Assembly (NCBI GenBank): GCA_029557025.1
Contig: JAKPRU010000707.1
Location: 1 to 13,543, forward strand
Length of the DNA: 13,543 nt
Source of the DNA: Candidatus Omnitrophota bacterium
GTDB lineage: Bacteria; Hinthialibacterota; Hinthialibacteria; Hinthialibacterales; JAKPRU01
Direction of reading: 5' to 3'
Shown in pieces: positions 1 to 5,354 of this stretch. Position 1 is the stretch's first letter. Every line of letters begins with the position of its first letter. Both the position numbers and the translations under genes were made by a program. The notes under the pieces are model-generated. The model was not told the origin of the DNA. It ran no database searches and saw only the letters and a list, made by a program, of their open reading frames with translations.

Positions 1-146
1 ACCAGGACATAAAGCGTTGTGGTTTTGGAAAAAGCGGTTGTGGTATGCAGGCCGGAAAACAGAAGGGCAACAACAGCCAGGATGGTAAGAACCAGAAGGT
101 CGCGGTATCGGCGAACGAACTCATACGGCGCGTGGGGTTCCAGCAT
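1..146 (-). CDS. N-terminal part of an unidentified membrane protein (cut by window edge)
   Basis: Reading leftward from an ATG at 146-144 gives 48 open codons running off the window edge. The protein starts MLEPHAPYEF, then has a basic stretch (VRRYR, about residues 11-15), then a clear hydrophobic segment of about 17 residues (LLVLTILAVVALLFSG) and a Thr-rich stretch. This is a short positive cytoplasmic tail followed by one membrane helix or uncleaved signal anchor. Such beginnings occur in RND/MMPL-type transporters and in MreC-like proteins, but nothing visible decides between them, so I leave the function open. No strong ribosome binding site is visible before the ATG. The gene is divergent from acpS with an 88-base gap, so the two probably have back-to-back promoters. 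The hydrophobic run and lack of stops make it more likely real than chance. Confidence 0.55.
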   Translation of the reverse strand, partial: MLEPHAPYEFVRRYRDLLVLTILAVVALLFSGLHTTTAFSKTTTLYVL

Positions 147-234
147 GTCGGTTCGGGGATGCTTTCTGGTTTTACTCTGGTATTCTCAGTATGCTGCCTT
201 CTTCGGACGGTGACATCAAGATTGGAGGTCTTTC

Positions 235-621
235 ATGGCGCTGATCGGGATCGGGGTCGATGTCGCTCAAATCGACCGATTCGAGCGAATGGAACATTTG
301 TACGGAGAACGATTTCTCCGCCGGATTCTCCACCCGGTTGAACGGAACTTGTTGGAAAAACGCCGGAACCGGGCGGAGTTTCTCGCAGGACGATTCGCCT
401 GTAAAGAAGCCGCAAAGAAAGCGCTCGGAGAGTTCCCCGGACGGGGAATCGCCTGGAATGAGATTTACGTGGTCGAACGAAAGAACGGCCGTCCGGACCT
501 CTTTTTCGAGGGCCGGGCAGCCATACTTGCCGCACACTTGGGGGTCTGCGCCGGGCAGGTTTCCATCAGTCATGACGGAGCCATCGCTATGGCAGAGGTT
601 GTTCTTGAATCGGCTCGATAG
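235..621 (+). CDS. acpS: Holo-[acyl-carrier-protein] synthase
   Basis: AcpS transfers the 4'-phosphopantetheine arm of coenzyme A to the active serine of apo-acyl carrier protein, which activates fatty acid synthesis in the cytosol. The 128-residue length is typical of the family. The N-terminal GIGVDV motif supplies the magnesium-binding aspartate (D9), and RFACKEAAKKAL (about residues 53-64) supplies the family glutamate (E58). The C-terminal SISHDGAIAMA (about 110-120) matches the conserved SH(D/E)xxxAxA strand. The start is secured by a strong ribosome binding site, GGAGGT at 224-229, five bases before the ATG. It stands alone on the plus strand, divergent from the membrane gene at 1-146 and convergent with the glycosyltransferase that ends at 666, with 44 bases between the stops. 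All expected catalytic residues are present. Confidence 0.96.
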   Translation: MALIGIGVDVAQIDRFERMEHLYGERFLRRILHPVERNLLEKRRNRAEFLAGRFACKEAAKKALGEFPGRGIAWNEIYVVERKNGRPDLFFEGRAAILAAHLGVCAGQVSISHDGAIAMAEVVLESAR

Positions 622-665
622 TGATCACCGATCTTTTCTCCGATATATCCTTCTGTCTCTCTCTT

Positions 666-2342
666 CTATCCGGGAATTCTTCCGAACAGCATGAACAGCG
701 GCACGCCATCCCGTGCCTGGACCAGGAGCGGTTTCGCATTTCGGTACAGATACCATTCAATACCGACAAACATCCCCTGCCTGCATTGAAGCAGGTGAAA
801 GTCGTACGGGGGATCGCAATCATATATTATGTCGGGATTGAGCACGCCCCGCTCCTGCCAGTATCCGATCACCGCATAGTTCATGGAAAGCGGGCGCATC
901 TTCGCCCCGGGGGGAACGATCCGGTTGATTTCCTCCACAAACGAACGGGTCAAGGCATCACACCAGTAAGTCGATTCCATGCCGAGCCGTTGCGCACCCG
1001 GAAGTCCGCCACACAAAAAGTTGAAATAGGACAACTGGCACGGGTGAATGCGAATGATATCTAATCCTGCCGGAACCAATACCCCCACAGCAATCAACAC
1101 ACACAGCAACATCTTCTGGTTTCGCGGAGCGTTCAAACGATCCACTTGGTTGAGGATGAACTGATATCCATACCCTGCCAGAACCGCAAAACAGGGAAAT
1201 GCAGCCAGGAACAGGCGGACCCCATCATATCCCTGCGCCATCGGCAGCATCAGCACGACAAGGGGGACTAGCGCACCCAGAACCATGAGAGACCAGCGGG
1301 GTAGCGTGGCGGTGGTCGGTTTGGTGGACTCAACCCCATCTCCCCCAATCTTGGGGAACAGGCTTTTGCGCCATCCCGTGCCGACCCCTATGCCGATCAG
1401 TATTAAAATCCCTGTTGGAACCGTAAACAACGTCATCACACAGGGGTAATGCCATGGTGTGTCGTTCAAGTACCGTCGGCCGAAATACCACAAACCGATG
1501 GGGTGTACGGTTGTTTTTCGCGCATAATCGAAAAAACGTTCGTAAATCCGGGTTGCCGTGTCATGCCAAAGCCAAGGCTGCGTGGCCAGATAGACCAGCG
1601 GTGTTAAGATGGCTGCCGCTCCGGCAAGCATCAATCCTCTTCTGAAAAGGAACCGGCGATTTTCACTTTTTAAACAGACCAGGCCGAGCCACAGAACAAG
1701 AACGGGCGGCAAAAACACCGCATGAAGTTTTGTGGCGAACGCCATGGCATAAACCAGCCCCGCCATCCAAACGGAACATTTTCCTTCCACCGCCGCCGCC
1801 GCAACAAACAACACCCAAATCCACCAGCACAGAATATGCGCATCCAGGCTGAACAGGTGCGCATGACCGAATACGCGCGGCATCATCACCAGGCACAGCG
1901 CCGACATCCACGCGGCCCCCGGCCCGATATGCCTTCTGCACCAGAAAAACACTGTGCCGACCAGTATCGAAAACAACACCGCCGAGGGCAGTCGGTAGGC
2001 TTTGATTTCATCCAGGAATCCGCCGAAAATCAACTTGCTGAGCGCTGCGCATGTCCGGGGAAAAGACGGGTGGTCCGAGGTCGTAAACCAGTACCCGTCG
2101 ATTGTTTCGAGGGAGAATGCCCCTTCCCCCTTGAATAGAATCCGGAACCATTCCGCCTGACGTTTGGCGGCATCGAAGTTAGGATACGCCTCATCCCAGG
2201 TAACCCCCGGATCGTCCAATGTCGCGAACAAAACAAGGAAAACGCCGACAGCCAGCGCGATGCCGGGAACCCGGTCACCCGCTTTTCCGCGCCACCACAA
2301 TATAGTTGAGGGCGAAGATCTTTCGTCGTTCAATTCGTTCAT
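666..2342 (-). CDS. GT39/ArnT-like polytopic membrane glycosyltransferase
   Basis: This 558-residue protein has many hydrophobic helices and looks like a GT-C fold enzyme of the PMT_2/ArnT/GT39 group. Such enzymes take a sugar from a polyprenyl-phosphate carrier and attach it to lipid or protein on the outer face of the inner membrane. After the first membrane helix (about residues 26-41) comes TWDEAYP (48-54), which corresponds to the acidic motif of the first periplasmic loop. A DHP motif follows (90-92), then RVFGHAHLFSLDAH (about 156-169), which resembles the second conserved loop. Acceptor and donor cannot be read from sequence. It is last in the leftward cluster. Its ATG at 2342 lies 68 bases inside the methyltransferase gene and has no good ribosome binding site; a TTG three codons later is also possible. 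There is no in-frame ATG until far into the protein. Translational coupling is likely. Confidence 0.8.
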   Translation of the reverse strand: MNELNDERSSPSTILWWRGKAGDRVPGIALAVGVFLVLFATLDDPGVTWDEAYPNFDAAKRQAEWFRILFKGEGAFSLETIDGYWFTTSDHPSFPRTCAALSKLIFGGFLDEIKAYRLPSAVLFSILVGTVFFWCRRHIGPGAAWMSALCLVMMPRVFGHAHLFSLDAHILCWWIWVLFVAAAAVEGKCSVWMAGLVYAMAFATKLHAVFLPPVLVLWLGLVCLKSENRRFLFRRGLMLAGAAAILTPLVYLATQPWLWHDTATRIYERFFDYARKTTVHPIGLWYFGRRYLNDTPWHYPCVMTLFTVPTGILILIGIGVGTGWRKSLFPKIGGDGVESTKPTTATLPRWSLMVLGALVPLVVLMLPMAQGYDGVRLFLAAFPCFAVLAGYGYQFILNQVDRLNAPRNQKMLLCVLIAVGVLVPAGLDIIRIHPCQLSYFNFLCGGLPGAQRLGMESTYWCDALTRSFVEEINRIVPPGAKMRPLSMNYAVIGYWQERGVLNPDIIYDCDPPYDFHLLQCRQGMFVGIEWYLYRNAKPLLVQARDGVPLFMLFGRIPG

Positions 2343-2997
2343 CCAGCCAGGCCACCATCCTCGACCAACCGCCGTTCAACAACAGAAAACCATCGTACAC
2401 CAACGGCACGGGATGAAGGAGTGCTTTGCCCGCAACCGATGGAATGTGCCCCAAAAACGAAAGAAGCCCACCCGCCGGTCGAATCTCCTCAACCTCCAAC
2501 CCCGCGCTTGCGCACAGGTACCTCAAGCCATGGCAGGTGAATCGAAAATAATCGTGAGGTTCATTATGGAGATAGGCGAGATGCGGCGCGGTCAAAATCA
2601 ACATTCCACCGGGAAGAAGCACACGCGCGATTTCCCTCAACGCCCTCGCGGGTTCGGGCACATGCTCCAGAACCTGCGAACAGAATACCGTATCGAAACA
2701 CCCATTCACAAACGGCAAGTCGAGAAGAGATCCCACCACCGAGGGCGCGGCCCGCTCAACCGTCACATCCAGGCTGACATACTCCGCCGCAAACTCCGAC
2801 AAACGTGCTGCGTAGGCTTTCGATCCGGCGCCCGCGTCCAGCACTCTTCCACGGACATGTTTTTCAATCAGGGGTTTCAGCGCTTGAATTAAACTCGCCC
2901 GTGTCGGCGACAGCAGGAAATAGTCTTCTTTTCCCGTGGTCTCCCGGGCAATGGTCCGATCTTTATCACGAATGCGATCATAGATGGATTTCGTCAT
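2275..2997 (-). CDS. Class I SAM-dependent methyltransferase (Methyltransf_11 type)
   Basis: The 240-residue protein carries the Rossmann-fold methyltransferase motifs in order. Motif I is VLDAGAGSKAYA (residues 52-63, SAM binding). An acidic residue at the end of strand 2 is D77 (SLDV). The FDTVFCSQVLEHVPEP segment (101-116) and the post-motif LLPGGMLILTAPH (127-139) follow. The HNEPHDYFRFT stretch (144-154) is often seen in methyltransferases encoded beside sugar-polymer genes. The substrate is unknown; modification of a glycan or a lipid-linked sugar is an inference from the neighbours. The ATG at 2997-2995 overlaps the TGA of the upstream glycosyltransferase (2996-2994) as ATGA, which fixes the start and implies translational coupling. 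A longer in-frame reading up to 3099 exists but lies inside the upstream gene and is not needed. The 3' end overlaps the next gene by 68 bases. Confidence 0.88.
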   Translation of the reverse strand: MTKSIYDRIRDKDRTIARETTGKEDYFLLSPTRASLIQALKPLIEKHVRGRVLDAGAGSKAYAARLSEFAAEYVSLDVTVERAAPSVVGSLLDLPFVNGCFDTVFCSQVLEHVPEPARALREIARVLLPGGMLILTAPHLAYLHNEPHDYFRFTCHGLRYLCASAGLEVEEIRPAGGLLSFLGHIPSVAGKALLHPVPLVYDGFLLLNGGWSRMVAWLDERIERRKIFALNYIVVARKSG

Positions 2998-4154
2998 TTG
3001 CGGACAATCCGGCGAAACAAATTGAGGTATTGCTCTGCCACTGAAGACCAGGACCGGCCTTCCGCAATCCTGCGGGATGTCGCTCCCCATTGCCCCCAAC
3101 GCTCCGGTGTGTCCAACATCCTCAGCAAAGCGGAACGCAGCGCCGCTACATCACCGCACGGGACTACCTCACCGTTGTTCTGTACCAGCTCCTGCGCACC
3201 CCCTGTGTCGGTCAGAAGGACCGGCAAACCGCAAGCCATCGCCTCCAGCGCGGCGTTCGACATCCCTTCCGCCAATGACGGCAGGATAAACAGGTCGCAT
3301 TCCGGCAAAGTCCGCGCAATCCAGTCGCGGTCACGGTCCCCCGCGAACTCCACACGGTTATCAATCCCCGATTTCATTACCAGTGTCGATAATGCGGGCT
3401 TTTCCGGACCATCCCCGATGACCAGCAGCCTCCACGGTCTCTCCTGCAACTGCCCCAGCGCGGTGATCAGCAAATCAACTCCTTTGCGCGGAATCAACCG
3501 GGCCACCGTGACCAATACCGGCGCATCCCCCGGAGAGTGCGGCTTCGGAACAAAACGATTTGTGTCGACCCCGTTCGGGATCACCTGAATGGGCAAATCG
3601 CCAAACGCTTTCACCGCCAGTTTTCGCAATCCCTCGCTGTTTGCCACAACCGCCGCTGCGGACTCCCAGCTGCGACGCACCAGCGGACACAGCAACCTGT
3701 GATCCAATGTGAACCGCTGATTGTACCCGGGAACATCCGAACCCCGCAACGAGATCACGTAGGGCATTCGCTTCCGCAGCCGGTATGCGACCAGCCCGGA
3801 TGGAATCCCGAAAAAGGCATGGCAGATATCGTAATGCTCTCGTCGCAACTCCCTTTTTGCCTCCCCCCACGCCCCCAAAAGATACCGCAGAACCTCGCTT
3901 CGACGCCAGAAGCGAAGGTCCCTTTTTCCCACCGGAATGCGAAGGATTCGGAAATTCGACTGGCGGTTTAATTCCTCTTTCTGCTTTCCTGTTCCGGAAG
4001 TGATGAGTAAAACACGGCATCCGGCATCCCGGACAATTTCGCTCAGAATGGCCTCATGGGCAGTCGCCCCCCCGCCGCCGATGGGAGGATATTCGTAATT
4101 GAGCGCGAGGATGGAGAGGTTGGACGATTTGTCTGTGGAGGGGTTACCGTTCAT
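2994..4154 (-). CDS. Glycosyltransferase family 4
   Basis: This is a GT-B fold, retaining glycosyltransferase of about 386 residues that would move a sugar from a nucleotide-sugar to a cytoplasmic-face acceptor. Visible signatures are the N-terminal glycine-rich loop after strand 1 (YEYPPIGGGGA, about 20-30), an IPNGVD motif (192-197), the start of the second domain with RLIPRKG (219-225), VIGDGPE (245-251), and the EGMSNAALEAMACGLP motif (296-311). The last supplies the E-x7-E pair (E296, E304) that binds the donor nucleotide-sugar. The ATG at 4154 is my choice. A TTG at 4190 would add 12 residues, but the only purine-rich stretch before it is too close to serve as a ribosome binding site. 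The gene lies 41 bases after zapA and ends in an ATGA overlap with the methyltransferase. Donor and acceptor are not predictable from sequence. Confidence 0.9.
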   Translation of the reverse strand: MNGNPSTDKSSNLSILALNYEYPPIGGGGATAHEAILSEIVRDAGCRVLLITSGTGKQKEELNRQSNFRILRIPVGKRDLRFWRRSEVLRYLLGAWGEAKRELRREHYDICHAFFGIPSGLVAYRLRKRMPYVISLRGSDVPGYNQRFTLDHRLLCPLVRRSWESAAAVVANSEGLRKLAVKAFGDLPIQVIPNGVDTNRFVPKPHSPGDAPVLVTVARLIPRKGVDLLITALGQLQERPWRLLVIGDGPEKPALSTLVMKSGIDNRVEFAGDRDRDWIARTLPECDLFILPSLAEGMSNAALEAMACGLPVLLTDTGGAQELVQNNGEVVPCGDVAALRSALLRMLDTPERWGQWGATSRRIAEGRSWSSVAEQYLNLFRRIVRK

Positions 4155-4195
4155 CAAACCGATACACTGTGGAGCATTGGAGAAGGCCAATGCCT

Positions 4196-4462
4196 CTATT
4201 CCAGCGAGTGCAGCATCAAGCGAACCTTATCCACGGCCTTGATATACTCGGCTCGTTCCTGCTCACGCTCTTTGTACATCTGTTCGGCGATGTTTAATGC
4301 GGTAAGGAGGGCAATTTGAAGAGGTTGAGCGTTCGGAGCGGCCTGACTTACATCCTCGATACGCTTTTCCACAAACTCCACAATCCTGCGCACCATTTCA
4401 GGGTTGTCACCCGGCGCCAAACGCAACCGGATTCCCAAGGCGGAAAACTCAATCGGTTCCAT
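4196..4462 (-). CDS. zapA: Cell division protein ZapA
   Basis: ZapA is a small cytosolic protein that bundles FtsZ filaments and stabilises the division ring. The 88-residue protein has the family plan. An N-terminal beta region (IEFSALGIRLRLAPGDNPE, residues 4-22) leads into a first helix (VRRIVEFVEKRIEDV), then the conserved helix IALLTALNIAEQMYKE (about 50-65), which is the family signature, and finally a charged C-terminal coiled coil. The gene follows a ZapB-like coiled-coil gene by 98 bases on the same strand and precedes the GT4 gene. The start ATG at 4462-4460 has only a weak upstream purine stretch. Its place ahead of sugar-transfer genes suggests co-expression of division and envelope functions, but that is inference. 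Confidence 0.88.
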   Translation of the reverse strand: MEPIEFSALGIRLRLAPGDNPEMVRRIVEFVEKRIEDVSQAAPNAQPLQIALLTALNIAEQMYKEREQERAEYIKAVDKVRLMLHSLE

Positions 4463-4491
4463 GACGTTTTCGACCGGCTCCGAATGTTATT

Positions 4492-4505
4492 CCTGCCACG
4501 GCAGG
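4492..4505. other. Short perfect inverted repeat in the gap before zapA
   Basis: CCTGCC and GGCAGG flank two bases, giving 6-base arms in the 98-base gap between the coiled-coil gene and zapA. In RNA this would make a small stem. No run of U follows it on the leftward transcript, so it does not look like a classical terminator. It could be an attenuation or processing site, or chance. The rest of the gap shows nothing else I can support. Confidence 0.3.
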
Positions 4506-4560
4506 TTACCAAATCGGCATTGAACTCGAAACAGACAAATCCCCCCCATCGGACTCAGGT

Positions 4561-4809
4561 TCACCCAGCCCCATGCTCGATCTCATCAATTCGCTTAATC
4601 AGGGCCTCCAGGCGCTGCCTCACCTGATCCCGCTCCTGCAAGAGGACCTCCGCTTTTTCTTTCCAGTCTCCACCTTCCAACTGGGTCTGTTCCACCTCCT
4701 GACGCAATCGGTCACGCTCCTCCTCCAGGTCTCGGACTCGCAAGGATAAGGAGTTTACACGCTGCTCCAGGGCATCCAGGCTCGCAAAAAGATCTTCCAT
4801 CATTGACAT
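4561..4809 (-). CDS. Small coiled-coil protein, ZapB-like
   Basis: The 82-residue product is almost entirely heptad-patterned coiled coil. Leucines recur at 3-4 residue spacing through LEQRVNSLSLRVRDLEEERD and again in the C-terminal half (VLLQERDQVRQRLEALIKRI), with a short break at about residues 45-49 (EGGDW). Length and composition match ZapB and similar division-ring coiled coils. In the well-studied case ZapB binds ZapA and links the Z-ring to other layers. Being directly upstream of zapA on the same strand supports a ZapA partner, but low-complexity coiled coils are hard to assign, so no symbol is given. Three ATGs lie close together. The first (4809) is best placed relative to GGAAGG, 12 bases upstream. 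It is the first gene of the leftward cluster. Confidence 0.75.
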   Translation of the reverse strand: MSMMEDLFASLDALEQRVNSLSLRVRDLEEERDRLRQEVEQTQLEGGDWKEKAEVLLQERDQVRQRLEALIKRIDEIEHGAG

Positions 4810-4852
4810 CGAAACGGATAACCTTCCAAAAATTCAGGGTTGAATTGCCATT

Positions 4853-4881
4853 TTCATACTCCCGCGAAAGTCCGCCTGCAA
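4853..4881 (-). promoter_or_regulatory. Candidate sigma70-type promoter for the leftward division/glycosyltransferase cluster
   Basis: On the minus strand TTGCAG (4881-4876) and TATGAA (4858-4853) are separated by exactly 17 bases. Transcription would begin near 4846, leaving a leader of roughly 37 bases before the first ATG at 4809 that includes the GGAAGG ribosome binding site. The -35 box is weak and the -10 box matches at four of six positions. Spacing and location are the main support. Confidence 0.35.
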
Positions 4882-4920
4882 CCGCCATTGCGAACTGATA
4901 CCAAAATTGGGTGCTTGAAT

Positions 4921-4984
4921 GAGATTTCTCCCTTCGGTCGAAATGACAGACCTGTTGTCATTCCGAACGAATGTGAGGAATCTC
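4921..4984. repeat. Imperfect palindromic intergenic repeat
   Basis: Arms at 4921-4948 and 4956-4984 are imperfect inverted copies around a 7-base loop. The outer ends are exact (GAGATT at the left, AATCTC at the right) and so is the inner TGACA/TGTCA pair, with a few mismatches between. I recognise the general wording (TCATTCCGAACG followed by a purine-rich stretch and GGAATCTC) as a type of dispersed intergenic repeat seen in many unrelated bacterial genomes. RNA from either strand could fold into a long hairpin. It has no coding look. It sits between the divergent transcription units starting at 4809 and 5355. Confidence 0.65.
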
Positions 4985-5110
4985 GGCAAGCCTGAGATCG
5001 CAACGTCGCAGCCCTTCGCGGACTCCGGGCTGTCCCTGCCTGGAGTAGGCCAGGCGTCCCTGCCTGGCAAAGCCCTCCCGTCGGACAAGCACGGAGGCCC
5101 GTCCCACCAG
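4985..5110. repeat. GC-rich intergenic block with short direct and inverted repeats
   Basis: Directly after the palindrome is a GC-rich stretch with internal repetition. GTCCCTGCCTGG occurs twice, at 5032-5043 and 5056-5067, a 24-base period. GCCTGG (5038-5043) and CCAGGC (5050-5055) form a perfect 6-base stem with a 6-base loop. CAGCCC (5009-5014) and GGGCTG (5027-5032) form a second stem. The open readings through it on either strand are Pro/Gly/Arg/Ala-rich and resemble no protein, so I read the block as a mobile or amplified non-coding repeat fused to the palindrome at 4921-4984. Its outer limits are approximate. Confidence 0.5.
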
Positions 5111-5246
5111 TTCGGACGAGGCTTACCACCAGCGGTTCCCCCCAACCTGATTATGGTCCATTGCCTGCTATCAACTCACAAGATAGATAAAAACATTTAA
5201 GAAACGCTATCAACAAAACGGGGCGTTGTCAAGAAAAAACTGACTG

Positions 5247-5257
5247 TTGTGAAACAA
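5247..5257. promoter_or_regulatory. Palindrome TTGTGAAACAA upstream of the YfhO-like gene
   Basis: This perfect 4-3-4 inverted repeat lies about 100 bases before the ATG at 5355 in an AT-rich stretch (5200-5265), followed at once by TTTATAT, which could hold a -10 box. No convincing -35 box is at the right distance. TTGTCA at 5226-5231 is the nearest candidate but its spacing to TTATAT is too long. The same 11-mer with one change recurs at 11562-11572 over a promoter. The leader 5265-5354 has no other clear structure. Confidence 0.3.
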
Positions 5258-5354
5258 TTTATATCGTGAATCGTGCCGAGAATGCGCATTTCAGCCCGAA
5301 CGGTGGCATAATCCCTCTGATCTTGCATACGCTCGGTTTACAATTTTTCCAGTT

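Noticed and set aside
621..628. GTGATCAC palindrome at the end of acpS as terminator
   Set aside because: Only eight bases with no loop, and no U-run follows as a hairpin terminator needs.
2164..2892. Rightward open frame of 242 codons opposite the methyltransferase
   Set aside because: Overlaps two well-supported genes and shows no family signature.
4155..4190. TTG at 4190 as GT4 start
   Set aside because: The nearest purine stretch is only two bases from it; the ATG at 4154 fits the family's N-terminus, where strand 1 begins shortly after.
4834..5145. Leftward open frame of about 100 codons in the intergenic repeat
   Set aside because: Pro/Gly/Arg-rich translation of a GC-rich repeat; no start signal or protein-like pattern.
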